Positions 25,553-34,078 of a DNA stretch of 64,000 nt are shown one piece after another. The position numbers and the translations under genes are program-made. The stretch's first letter is position 1. Every line of letters starts with the position of its first letter. Location of the stretch: NCBI RefSeq assembly GCF_036226365.1, contig NZ_CP108462.1, forward strand, positions 7,906,501-7,970,500, in the 5' to 3' direction. This DNA comes from Streptomyces sp. NBC_01262. Lineage in GTDB: Bacteria > Actinomycetota > Actinomycetes > Streptomycetales > Streptomycetaceae. Below the pieces are notes generated by a model that saw nothing but the letters and a program-made list of their open reading frames with translations, searched no databases and was not told where the DNA came from.

Positions 25553-27340
25553 CTATCGCACGACGCCCGACCCCGAAAGCGTCAGCGCCGTGTTCACCAG
25601 CCCGATATGGCTGAACGCCTGCGGGAAGTTCCCCAGCTGCCGTCCCTCCACCGGGTCCCACTCCTCCGCCAGCAGCCCCACGTCATTGCGCAGCGACAGC
25701 AGCTTCTCGAACAGTTCGCGGGCCTCCCCTTCCCGCCCGACCCGGTGCATCGCGTCGGCCAGCCAGAACGAGCAGGCCAGGAAGGCCCCCTCACCGCCCG
25801 GCAGGCCGTCCACGCTGCTCTCCTCCAGCGTGTAGCGCCGCACGAACCCCCCGTGGTCCAGTTCCCGCCGCACCGCCTCGACCGTGCCCGCCACCCGCGG
25901 GTCCCGCGCCGGGAGGAAGCCGACCTGCGGGATCAGCAGCGTGGCCGCGTCGAGCTCCCGGGAGCCGTAGAACTGGGTGAAGGTGCCGCGTACGGGATCG
26001 AAGCCCTTGCGCAGAACCTCGCGGTGCACGGCCTCGCGCATGGCACGCCACCGGTTCGCGTTGCCCTGAAGCTGGGGCCGCAGTTCCAGCATGCGCACGG
26101 CGCGGTCCGCGGCGACCCAGGCCATGACCTTCGAGTGCACGAAGTGCTGCCGTTCGCCGCGCACCTCCCACAGCCCCTCGTCTGGCTCGCGCCACTTGCT
26201 CTCCAGGAAGTCCATCAGCGCGCGCTGCACCGCCCAGGCGTGCTTCTTCTCCCTCAGCCCGCAGGTCTGCGCGAGGTAGAGGGAGTCGAGGACCTCGCCG
26301 TAGACGTCGAGCTGGAGCTGCTCGACGGCCGCGTTGCCCACCCGGACCGGCAGCGAGGCCTCATAGCCGTCGAGCCAGGGCAGCTCGCTCTCCGGGAGCC
26401 GGCGCTCGCCCGCGATCCCGTACATGATCTGCAGGTCGGCCGGGTCTCCGGCGACGGCGCGCAGCAGCCAGTCGCGCCACTCGGCGGCCTCCTGCTGGAA
26501 GCCGCTGGCCAGCAGCGCGTTGAGGGTCAGTGTCGCGTCGCGCAGCCAGCAGTAGCGGTAGTCCCAGTTGCGTACGCCCCGGATCTCCTCGGGCAGGGAG
26601 GTGGTCGCGGCGGCCACGATGCCCCCGCTGGGTCCGTAGGTGAGGGCCTTCAGCGTGATCAGCGACCTGAGCACGGGCTCTCGCCACGGCCCGTCGTAGC
26701 GGCACTGGGAGGCCCACTTCTCCCAGTCCTGGAGGCTCTGCTCCAGCGCCTCGTACGGATGGACGAGAGCCGGCGGCTTCTCGTGCGAGGGGTGCCAGGT
26801 GAGGACGAAGGCGACCCGTTCGCCGGCCGTGACCGTGAATTCGGAGTGCGTGCAGAAGTCCCTGCCGTAGGTGTGCACCTCGGGATCGCTGCGCAGCCAC
26901 GTGGAGTCGGGTCCGGCGATGGCGACCCGGCGGCCGTCCACGCGCCGCACCCAGGGGACGACGCTGCCGTAGTCGAAGCGCAGGCGCAGCTCGCCCTTCA
27001 TCTCGACCCGTCCGGAGATCCCCTCGACGATGCGGATGACATCGGGCGCGCGATCGCGCTGCGGCATGAAGTCGATGACCTTCACGGCCCCGGCGGCGGT
27101 CTCCCAGACGCTCTCCAGGACGAGGGTGTTGCCCACGTAGGAGCGGCGGGAGCAGTGCCCGTCGTTGCCCGCCGGGGCGATCCGCCACTGGCCGTTCTCG
27201 TCGTCGCCGAGGAGGGCGGCGAAGCAGGCGCCCGAGTCGAAGCGGGGCAGGCACAGCCAGTCGATGGAGCCGTTCTTGCCGACCAGCGCGGCGGTCTGCA
27301 GGTCGCCGATGACGGCGTAGTCCTCGATGAGTCCTGGCAC
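25553..27340 (-). CDS. Glycoside hydrolase family 15 protein (glucoamylase/trehalase-like)
   Basis: A 595-aa cytosolic protein with an N-terminal beta-sandwich (about 1-220, starting MPGLIEDYAVIGDLQTAALV) and an (alpha/alpha)6 barrel. Family blocks are GVRNWDYRYCWLRDATLTLN and the C-terminal LLAEEWDPVEGRQLGNFPQA, which carries a catalytic Glu. There is no signal peptide. Related actinobacterial GH15 enzymes are trehalases; glucoamylase activity is the alternative. The GTG at 27338-27340 follows GAGGCGGGCACC. It is transcribed towards the AmaP gene and away from SURF1, with a 43-nt gap. Confidence 0.9.
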   Translation of the reverse strand: MPGLIEDYAVIGDLQTAALVGKNGSIDWLCLPRFDSGACFAALLGDDENGQWRIAPAGNDGHCSRRSYVGNTLVLESVWETAAGAVKVIDFMPQRDRAPDVIRIVEGISGRVEMKGELRLRFDYGSVVPWVRRVDGRRVAIAGPDSTWLRSDPEVHTYGRDFCTHSEFTVTAGERVAFVLTWHPSHEKPPALVHPYEALEQSLQDWEKWASQCRYDGPWREPVLRSLITLKALTYGPSGGIVAAATTSLPEEIRGVRNWDYRYCWLRDATLTLNALLASGFQQEAAEWRDWLLRAVAGDPADLQIMYGIAGERRLPESELPWLDGYEASLPVRVGNAAVEQLQLDVYGEVLDSLYLAQTCGLREKKHAWAVQRALMDFLESKWREPDEGLWEVRGERQHFVHSKVMAWVAADRAVRMLELRPQLQGNANRWRAMREAVHREVLRKGFDPVRGTFTQFYGSRELDAATLLIPQVGFLPARDPRVAGTVEAVRRELDHGGFVRRYTLEESSVDGLPGGEGAFLACSFWLADAMHRVGREGEARELFEKLLSLRNDVGLLAEEWDPVEGRQLGNFPQAFSHIGLVNTALTLSGSGVVR

Positions 27341-27383
27341 GGTGCCCGCCTCTCTACGGATACCGACAGCCTGCCCCGGAAAG

Positions 27384-28196
27384 CTAGGGCGACGCGACCG
27401 CAGGTACCGGTTCTGCCTCGGTGCCGCTGCCGGCGGGCGGGGCCGCGAGCCGTTCCCTGCGCTCGCGTCTGACCAGGATCACCCAGCCGACCGGGACCAT
27501 GGCGGTGAACAGCCACCACTGGATCGCGTACCCCATGTTGAGCGCGGAGCTGATGTCGCCGGGCTCGGGGATCAGCTCGGGCTGCGCGCCGGACGGCTTC
27601 GGCGCCGTGGTGGCCAGCTCGACGTAGCCGCCGACCAGGGTCTCGGGGACCTGCTTGGCGACCAGGGTGCTGTTGATCAGCGAGATCTGGCGGTCGGGCA
27701 GGCCGGCGCGGTTGCGGATGCCGGTGGCGGCCGTCGTCTCGTCCGGGCGCAGCCTTCCGGTGAGGGTGAGCTCGCCGCTCGGTGCCTTGGGGACCTTCGG
27801 GAACGTCGTGAGGTCGTCGCCAGCGGCGATCCAGCCCCGGTTGACCAGCACCGCCCTGCCGTCCGCCAGCACCAGCGGTGTGATCACGTGGTAGCCGATG
27901 CTGTCGCCGTCCGCCGCCGTCCGCTGCCGGGCGACCATCTCGTGCGCGGTGTCGTAGTGCCCCCGCAGGGTGACCGTGCGGTAGAGGTATGAGGACGGCA
28001 CGGTGCGCCCCGGCCCGGTCAGCGACTCGACCGGCACGGCCGGGTCGGCCAGGTTCCGGTCGATGACGTGGTTGGTGGCCTCCTTGCGGTCGTGCCGGTG
28101 GAGCTGCCAGAAGCCCAGCTTGTACATGGCGGGCATCACGAGCAGGCCGATGAGGGTGAGGATCACCCATTGCCGGGACAACAGGAAGCGGTACAC
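27384..28196 (-). CDS. SURF1-family cytochrome oxidase assembly protein
   Basis: A 270-aa membrane protein with an N-terminal helix (VYRFLLSRQWVILTLIGLLV onwards), the SURF1 motif YKLGFWQLHRHDRK, a central extracytoplasmic domain (VLVNRGWIAAGDD is the conserved block) and a C-terminal helix NMGYAIQWWLFTAMVPVGWV. SURF1 helps haem a insertion into aa3 oxidase. The conserved N-terminus supports the GTG at 28194-28196. That codon lies in the 3' arm of a 14-bp perfect hairpin, which would hide it in RNA. A Pro-rich tail extends past the last helix. Confidence 0.9.
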   Translation of the reverse strand: MYRFLLSRQWVILTLIGLLVMPAMYKLGFWQLHRHDRKEATNHVIDRNLADPAVPVESLTGPGRTVPSSYLYRTVTLRGHYDTAHEMVARQRTAADGDSIGYHVITPLVLADGRAVLVNRGWIAAGDDLTTFPKVPKAPSGELTLTGRLRPDETTAATGIRNRAGLPDRQISLINSTLVAKQVPETLVGGYVELATTAPKPSGAQPELIPEPGDISSALNMGYAIQWWLFTAMVPVGWVILVRRERRERLAAPPAGSGTEAEPVPAVASP

Positions 28197-28227
28197 CCCA
28201 CGACCGTACAACTCGGTCGTGGGGTGT
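28193..28227 (-). terminator. 14-bp perfect hairpin spanning the SURF1 start codon
   Basis: ACACCCCACGACCG pairs with CGGTCGTGGGGTGT around a 7-nt loop. It lies 28 nt after the stop of the Cys-rich gene, as a terminator would, but its 3' arm contains the SURF1 GTG. It may end the upstream transcript, restrict SURF1 translation, or both. Confidence 0.65.
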
Positions 28228-28254
28228 CTTTCAGTAGGGGTCAGCAGGGGAGGG

Positions 28255-28509
28255 TTACGCGGTGGAGGGCAGTGTGCCCACGCGGTCCACGATCCCGCTC
28301 TCCCCGGCCGCCTTGGAGCAGTGGCCACCGCAGTACCACTTGCCGTTGACCTCGACGCCATGGCCCACGATCCGCACCATGCAGTGCTCGCAGACCGGTG
28401 CCATCCGGTGGATGGCGCACTCGAAGCTGTCGAAGACATGCACCGCGCCCTGCGCGTGCACCTCGAAGCTCATTACGTAGTCATTGCCGCAAACTTCACA
28501 TCTCGCCAT
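28255..28509 (-). CDS. 84-aa Cys-rich zinc-binding-type protein
   Basis: An 84-aa protein with seven cysteines in a regular layout: CEVC (4, 7), FECAIH (31), VCEHC (40, 43) and WYCGGHC (60, 64), plus His residues, consistent with two zinc sites. It begins MARCEVCGNDYVMSFEVHAQ; the ATG at 28507-28509 is the natural start. I believe relatives are annotated as metallothionein-like or zinc-ribbon proteins, but binding is not proven. No membrane segment. It lies between SURF1 and the exonuclease gene on the same strand. Confidence 0.82.
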   Translation of the reverse strand: MARCEVCGNDYVMSFEVHAQGAVHVFDSFECAIHRMAPVCEHCMVRIVGHGVEVNGKWYCGGHCSKAAGESGIVDRVGTLPSTA

Positions 28510-28596
28510 GGGGCCCAGGGTGAAGCGCGGCGCCGGAGGGGGCAACCGGAAACCGGGTGCGTCGCGGCGGCATCACCCGGATGGAGCCAGGGCGCC

Positions 28597-29604
28597 TCAG
28601 CCGTGGACGTCGGTCGCCGGGGTCACGTCCTTCAGCAGTTCGACGAAGCGCCGCTCGTCGACGACCGGGGTGCCGAACTGGCCGGCCTTGGCGACCTTGC
28701 TGCTGGGGGAGTCCGGGTCGTTGGTGACCAGCAGGCTGGTGAGCCGGCTCACGCTGGACGCCACATGCAGCCCGGCGTCGGTCGCCCGGTCCTCCAGCAG
28801 CTCGCGGTCTATGGCGGTGTCACCGGAGAAGGCGACCCGCATGCCCTGGGTCAGCGGCCCCTCGGCGGGCATCCGGCCCGGGTTGGGGTAGGGGCAGGAG
28901 GGCCGCTTGCGGGAGGGCCGCCAGCTCATCGGCCGGTACGTGGCGCGATAGCCGGCCGAGCCGTTGTTGAGGCCCGACATGCTCGCGGCGCCGTCGGCCC
29001 ATTCGGTCAGCGGCCGGCAGGCGTGCAGCGGCAGCCGCAGCCCGGCCTCGGCGGCGAGATGGAGGCTGGGCCGGAAGGCCTCGGCCAGCACCCGGGCGTC
29101 GTCGAGGGCGTGGTGGGCGCGCTGCTGCACGACGCCGTAGTGCGCGGCCAGGGACTCCAGCTTGTGGTTGGCCAGCGGCAGCCGCAGCTCCTTGGAGAGC
29201 ACGATGGTGCACAGCCGGTGCTCGACGGGCGCGGCCGAGTTGGCGCGGGCGTACTCGCGGGCCAGCATCGACCAGTCGAAGACCGCGTTGTGCGCGACCA
29301 GGACCCGGCCGTCCAGCCGCTCCGCCAGGGTGGCGGCGATCTCCGGGAAGAGCGGGGCGTCGTCGAGCATCGCGCTGGTGAGGCCGTGGATCCACACCGG
29401 GCCGGGATCCCGCTGCGGGTTGACGGGGGAGTACCAGTGGTCCTGCACATCGCCGCGCGCGTCCAGCCGGTAGACGGCGGCGGACACTATCCGGTCGTCG
29501 CGGCCCAGGCCGGTGGTCTCGACGTCCACGACGGCGTATCCGTCGGGGTAGGCCTCGGGCCACGGGTGGGGCTGTGGCGGCTGCGGAATCCGGGACGCGT
29601 GCAT
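28597..29604 (-). CDS. DEDDh 3'-5' exonuclease with C-terminal BRCT domain
   Basis: A 335-aa protein. The N-terminal DnaQ-like exonuclease has YAVVDVETTGLGRDDRIVSA (motif I, D and E), LVAHNAVFDWSML (motif II) and AHHALDDARVLAEAF (motif III with the H). Residues about 245-330 form a BRCT-like domain (GMRVAFSGDTAIDRELLEDR, SLLVTNDPDSPSSKVAKA). The pairing suggests DNA repair or replication proofreading. The ATG at 29602-29604 lacks a clear ribosome binding site; a TTG four codons upstream is an alternative. Confidence 0.88.
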   Translation of the reverse strand: MHASRIPQPPQPHPWPEAYPDGYAVVDVETTGLGRDDRIVSAAVYRLDARGDVQDHWYSPVNPQRDPGPVWIHGLTSAMLDDAPLFPEIAATLAERLDGRVLVAHNAVFDWSMLAREYARANSAAPVEHRLCTIVLSKELRLPLANHKLESLAAHYGVVQQRAHHALDDARVLAEAFRPSLHLAAEAGLRLPLHACRPLTEWADGAASMSGLNNGSAGYRATYRPMSWRPSRKRPSCPYPNPGRMPAEGPLTQGMRVAFSGDTAIDRELLEDRATDAGLHVASSVSRLTSLLVTNDPDSPSSKVAKAGQFGTPVVDERRFVELLKDVTPATDVHG

Positions 29605-29785
29605 GGTGGAACACAATACGGGCCGCCACTGACAGTGGTCGAAGCCGGAGCCCCGCCGGGGTGTGGCTCCGCGCGCCGGGGCGACCCCGTTCCGTATTGG
29701 GCCTGCACGGGTCTTTACCTCTGCGCCGCCGAATGTGACGGTGCATCAGTAGGTGTGCGGGCAATGCGGCGAAGGGCGGCACGGC

Positions 29786-30583
29786 ATGGCGCGAGTGCGG
29801 TACGGCCCACGGAGCGAGGAAGAGATCCGGGCGGCACGGGGCGGCGGGGCCGTGCTCCCGGACATCTGGTCGACGGGTGTGGTCGCGATCTGGGAGACCG
29901 ACCCCGATGTGGTGGCGCAGGTGCTGCCCCCGCCGCTCAAACCGGCCGCCCGGCCCCTGGTGCGGGCGAACATCAGCCGGGTCGACCTCTTCGGCCACCC
30001 CCTGGGCGCCGGATCGGTCGCGGTCGCCGCGCAGCACGGGGACGCCGACGGCTGGTATCCCCTGGTGATGCCCATGACGACCGAACGGGCGCTGATCGGC
30101 GGCCGGGAGGTCTTCGGCGAGCCCAAGAAACTCGGTCAGGTGGAGGTGGAGCGCGACGGGCTGCTCGTCAACGCCCGGCTCGTGCGGCACGGCATCGCCT
30201 TCGTCGAGATCAACGGCGCGGTCAGCGGCCCGCTTCCCCTGCTCGGGGAGACCGAGCGGACCGACTTCTACTTCAAGTTCCTGCCGGCCGTGGACGGCGA
30301 CGGCCTGGAGGACGACCCCGCCCTGGTGCACTGCACGCGCCGTGAACGCGTGCGCAGGCTGGAAGCGGTGAGCGGGCAGGTGGTGCTGCGCGAGTCGGTT
30401 TTCGACCCGGTCGCCGATCTCGTCGTACGCCACCTCGTACGGATCACCATCGGCGAGAAAACCAGCCACCAGTCCGGACGGGTCGCCGAACGGGTCAGCG
30501 CCCAGGCCCTGCTCCCGTACATCCATCAGCGCTACGACGACGTCCAGCAGATCACCGACGCCCCGCCGAAGGAGCCCCGATGA
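29786..30583 (+). CDS. Acetoacetate decarboxylase (ADC) family protein
   Basis: A 265-aa ADC-fold protein. The conserved lysine region reads GREVFGEPKKLGQVEVERDG (about residues 103-122), matching the Schiff-base lysine region of acetoacetate decarboxylase, and YPLVMPMTTERALIGG precedes it. Relatives include decarboxylases and also non-decarboxylating members, so substrate is open. The ATG at 29786 has GAAGGG about 9 nt upstream; an in-frame ATG 33 nt earlier is weaker. Its stop overlaps the SDR start (ATGA), the first of three couplings in this cassette. Confidence 0.85.
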   Translation: MARVRYGPRSEEEIRAARGGGAVLPDIWSTGVVAIWETDPDVVAQVLPPPLKPAARPLVRANISRVDLFGHPLGAGSVAVAAQHGDADGWYPLVMPMTTERALIGGREVFGEPKKLGQVEVERDGLLVNARLVRHGIAFVEINGAVSGPLPLLGETERTDFYFKFLPAVDGDGLEDDPALVHCTRRERVRRLEAVSGQVVLRESVFDPVADLVVRHLVRITIGEKTSHQSGRVAERVSAQALLPYIHQRYDDVQQITDAPPKEPR

Positions 30584-31464
30584 GGCTCACGGCAGGGCAG
30601 TGCGCGGTCGTCACCGGGGCCGCGAGCGGCATCGGGCTCGCCATGGCGCGGCGTTTCGCCGACGAGGGGCTGCGGGTGGTGCTGGCCGATGTCGAGGAGG
30701 CCGCGCTGGACAAGGCGGTGTCCGGCCTGCGCGAGACCGGCGGGGACGTCCTCGGGCAGATCACCGATGTGGGTGACAGGGCGTCGGTCGACGCGCTCGC
30801 CGACGCGGCGTACGAGGCGTTCGGCCCCGTCCATGTGCTGTGCAACAACGCCGGGGTCGGTTCCGGGGCCGAAGGCCGCATGTGGGAGCACGACCCCAAG
30901 GACTGGCAGTGGGCCTTCGCCGTCAACGTCTGGGGCGTCTTCCACGGCATCCAGGCGTTCGTCCCGCGCATGCTGGCCGCCGGCGAGCCCGGCCATGTCG
31001 TCAACACCTCCTCCGGCGACGGCGGCATCGCCCCGCTGCCGACCGCCTCCGTCTACGCCGTCACCAAGGCGGCGGTCGTCACCATGACCGAGTCGCTGTA
31101 CGCACACCTCAAGGCCGAGGGCGCCGCGGTGGGCGCGTCCGTGCTGTTCCCCGGACCGCACATGCTGCGCACCGGGCTGTGGGAGTCGCACCGGAACCGT
31201 CCTGCGCAGTACGCGAAATCCCGCCCGCGCCGCACCCCCTACCGCAGCCTCGGCCAGTGGGAGGCCGCGATGCGCGAGGCGGGGCACGAGGTGAGCTTCA
31301 CGCCGGTCGAGGAGGTGGCGGAGCTGGTGGTGGACGGCATCCGCGAGGACCGGTTCTGGATGCTCCCGGAGAGCGAGCGCAGCGATTCACAGATCCGGGC
31401 CCGGGCGCGGTCGATGCTCGATCGCTCCGCGCCGGACTACCTGGAGAACTTCATCCTCGACTGA
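30580..31464 (+). CDS. Short-chain dehydrogenase/reductase
   Basis: A 294-aa classical SDR with the cofactor motif VVTGAASGIGLAMARRFADE, NNAG (CNNAGVGSG), Ser in VVNTSSGDGGIA and catalytic YAVTK (SVYAVTKAAVVTMTESLYA). An Asp after the second beta strand (VLADVEEA) suggests NAD preference. It is coupled to the ADC gene (ATGA overlap) and followed 34 nt later by the first amidohydrolase. Substrate unknown; presumably an intermediate of the same cassette. Confidence 0.9.
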   Translation: MRLTAGQCAVVTGAASGIGLAMARRFADEGLRVVLADVEEAALDKAVSGLRETGGDVLGQITDVGDRASVDALADAAYEAFGPVHVLCNNAGVGSGAEGRMWEHDPKDWQWAFAVNVWGVFHGIQAFVPRMLAAGEPGHVVNTSSGDGGIAPLPTASVYAVTKAAVVTMTESLYAHLKAEGAAVGASVLFPGPHMLRTGLWESHRNRPAQYAKSRPRRTPYRSLGQWEAAMREAGHEVSFTPVEEVAELVVDGIREDRFWMLPESERSDSQIRARARSMLDRSAPDYLENFILD

Positions 31465-31498
31465 CGCTTGACGACGACAGGCCCATGGAGGCTGAGTG

Positions 31499-32788
31499 AT
31501 GCCGGACGACCCGTACCTGATCATCTCCTCCGACTGCCACGCCGGACTGCCGACAGAACGCTACCGGCCGTACCTGGAGGCGCGGTTCCACCGGGACTTC
31601 GACGAGTTCCTCGGCGAGCGGCAGGCCCGGCGCGAGGCGATGACCCGCCTCGGCGTGCGCAACGAGGCCTTCGCCCGCAAGTGGTTCACCGACAACGAGG
31701 AAGGGCTGCGCGGCGGCTGGGACAGCGCACAGCGCGACAAGGAACTGGACGGCGACGGCGTCGCGGCCGAGGTCGTCTTCCCCGACGCCGACGCGGTGGA
31801 CAGCGGAACCGCCGCGCCCTTCGGGGTGGGCCTCGGCCTGTCCGGCGACCAGGACCCCGACCTCGGCATGGCGGGTGCGCGGGCGCACAACCGCTGGCTC
31901 GCCGAATTCTGCGCGCAGCGGAGCCCGGAACGGCGCTGCGGCGTGGCACTGATCCCCATCACGGGGGAGGTGGACGCGGTGGTGGCCGAAGTGCGGCGGG
32001 CCAAGGAGTCGGGGCTCGGTGCCCTGATGATCCCCGCGATGTGGGCCGACAAGGCCCCGTACCACGACCGGCGTTACGACCCCGTGTGGGCGGCGGCCGA
32101 GGAGCTGGCGCTGCCCGTCGTCACCCATTCGGGTTCGGCCCCGCACCACGAGTACGGCGAGCACCTGGGCATCTACGTCAGCGAGGTCACCTGGTGGCCG
32201 GCCCGCCCGCTGTGGTTCCTGCTGTGGTCCGGGGTGTTCGAGCGCTTCCCGGGGCTGCGCTTCGGGGTCGCGGAGTCGGGCTGCTGGTGGCTGCCGAATC
32301 TGCTGTGGTTCATGGACCGGCTCTATCTGGGCGCGCACGGCGGCAAGAAGCTGTCGCCCTTCGCCGAGATACGGCGGTCCCCTAGCGAGTACCTGGACCG
32401 CAACGTCTTCATCTGCGCCACCAACACCAAGCGGCGCGAGCTCGCCCAGCGTTACGAGATCGGCGTCGACAACATCCTGTGGGGCAGCGACTTCCCGCAC
32501 CCCGAGGGCACCTGGCCCCGGACCCGGGAGTGGCTGCGCGACACCTTCCACGACATACCGGTGGCCGAGACCCGCCGGATGCTGGGCGGCGCGGCGGCCG
32601 AGGTCTTCGGCTTCGACACCGACGCCCTCGCCCCGATCGCCGCCCGTATCGGGCCGACGCCGCGCGAACTGGGCCAGCCCGCCGACCAGGCCGCCGTCGA
32701 GGCGAGCTGGGCGCGGGCCCGCGAGACCGGCCGGCACTGGCTGACCGGGCACGACTTCCCGTACGTGGGGATGGAGGCGGGCACATGA
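31499..32788 (+). CDS. Amidohydrolase family 2 protein, copy A
   Basis: A 429-aa TIM-barrel metal-dependent hydrolase/decarboxylase of the amidohydrolase-2 group. Blocks are LIISSDCHAGLPTERYRPYL at the N-terminus, VVTHSGSAPHHEYGEHLG in the middle and the C-terminal NILWGSDFPHPEGTWPRTRE, where the Asp is the conserved metal/catalytic residue. The N-terminal motif is DCH rather than HxH. The ATG at 31499 has GGAGG 7 nt upstream, better than the GTG one codon earlier. It overlaps its paralogue (ATGA). The family includes C-C decarboxylases and lactonases as well as amidases. Confidence 0.88.
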   Translation: MPDDPYLIISSDCHAGLPTERYRPYLEARFHRDFDEFLGERQARREAMTRLGVRNEAFARKWFTDNEEGLRGGWDSAQRDKELDGDGVAAEVVFPDADAVDSGTAAPFGVGLGLSGDQDPDLGMAGARAHNRWLAEFCAQRSPERRCGVALIPITGEVDAVVAEVRRAKESGLGALMIPAMWADKAPYHDRRYDPVWAAAEELALPVVTHSGSAPHHEYGEHLGIYVSEVTWWPARPLWFLLWSGVFERFPGLRFGVAESGCWWLPNLLWFMDRLYLGAHGGKKLSPFAEIRRSPSEYLDRNVFICATNTKRRELAQRYEIGVDNILWGSDFPHPEGTWPRTREWLRDTFHDIPVAETRRMLGGAAAEVFGFDTDALAPIAARIGPTPRELGQPADQAAVEASWARARETGRHWLTGHDFPYVGMEAGT

Positions 32789-34035
32789 CGACGGCACCGG
32801 TCCGGCCCACCGACCGCTACACCGTCATCTCGGCGGACTGCCACGCCGGGGCCGACCTGCTGGACTACAGGCCCTATCTGGAGCGCCGCCACCACGAGGC
32901 GTTCGACGCGTGGGCGGCGGACTTCGTGAATCCGTACCAGGACCTGATGGCCCCCGAGGCGGAGCGCAACTGGGACTCCGGCCGGCGGCTGGCGGAGCTG
33001 GAGGCGGACGGCATCGTCGCGGAGGTCGTCTTCCCCAACACCGTGCCGCCGTTCTTCCCCAGCGGCTCGCTGACCGCCCCGGCGCCCACCGCCGGGGAGT
33101 TCGAGCTGCGCTGGGCGGGCCTGCGCGCGCACAACCGCTGGCTCGCCGACTTCTGCGCCCTGGCGCCCGGGCGGCGGGCCGGGGTCGTGCAGATCCTGCT
33201 GGGCGACGTGGAGGCGGCGGTCGCCGAGGTGCGGTGGGCCAAGGAGGCGGGCCTGACCGGCGGCATCCTGCTGCCGGGCGCCCCGCCCGGCTCCGGGGTG
33301 CCCGAGCTCCACTCGGGCGTGTACGACCCGCTGTGGGCCGTCTGCGAGGAACTGGACGTGCCGGTCAACCACCATGCCGGGTCGGCGTCGCCGCCGCTGG
33401 GGGATGAGCCGGCGGCCCGCGCGGTCTTCATGGTCGAGACGACCTGGTTCTCGCACCGCGCCCTGTGGCACCTCATCTTCGGCGGAGCCTTCCGCCGCCA
33501 CCCGGGGCTGCGGCTGGTCCTGACCGAGCAGGGCTCGGGCTGGATCCCGGGCGTCCTGGACATGCTGGAGTACTACCACGGGCGCCTCGTCGCGGCGGCG
33601 GCCGGGAAAGGGCAGACCGCCGAGGCCAAGTTCGGCGCCGGGCTGGCCGAGTCGATGGGCAAGGGCCCCAGGGCCGTATGGCAGGAGAACTGCTTCGTCG
33701 GCGCGAGCTTCATGCGGCCCCACGAGGCGGCGCTGCGCGAGCGGATAGGCCTCGACAAGATCATGTGGGGCAGCGACTACCCGCACGACGAGGGCACCTA
33801 TCCCTACACCCGCGAGGGGCTCCGGATCGCCTACGCGGGCCTGCCACCCGCCGAGATCGCCGCCATGGCGGGCGGCAACGCGGCCCGCGTCTACGGCTTC
33901 GACCTCGGCCTCCTCGCCCCGATCGCCGCCAGGACCGGGCCCACGGTGGCCGAGCTGGAAGAACCACTGAAGGAACCCCCGGCGGACGCCACCAGCCCCG
34001 CCTTCGCACCGGGCGGTTCGGTGCGCGTCTGGTGA
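32785..34035 (+). CDS. Amidohydrolase family 2 protein, copy B
   Basis: A 416-aa paralogue of the preceding gene with the same signposts: VISADCHAGADLLDYRPYLE, VNHHAGSASPPLGDEPAAR and KIMWGSDYPHDEGTYPYTRE. The two start four nucleotides overlapped and are probably co-translated, suggesting either a heteromer or consecutive steps. The ATG at 32785 has GGAGGCGGG upstream. It is the last gene of the ADC-SDR-amidohydrolase cassette; the next gene starts 43 nt later and appears functionally unrelated. Confidence 0.88.
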   Translation: MTTAPVRPTDRYTVISADCHAGADLLDYRPYLERRHHEAFDAWAADFVNPYQDLMAPEAERNWDSGRRLAELEADGIVAEVVFPNTVPPFFPSGSLTAPAPTAGEFELRWAGLRAHNRWLADFCALAPGRRAGVVQILLGDVEAAVAEVRWAKEAGLTGGILLPGAPPGSGVPELHSGVYDPLWAVCEELDVPVNHHAGSASPPLGDEPAARAVFMVETTWFSHRALWHLIFGGAFRRHPGLRLVLTEQGSGWIPGVLDMLEYYHGRLVAAAAGKGQTAEAKFGAGLAESMGKGPRAVWQENCFVGASFMRPHEAALRERIGLDKIMWGSDYPHDEGTYPYTREGLRIAYAGLPPAEIAAMAGGNAARVYGFDLGLLAPIAARTGPTVAELEEPLKEPPADATSPAFAPGGSVRVW

Positions 34036-34078
34036 GTCCGGCGAGTCCGCCGAGGAAGGCGGCCGTTACCCTCGCGGG

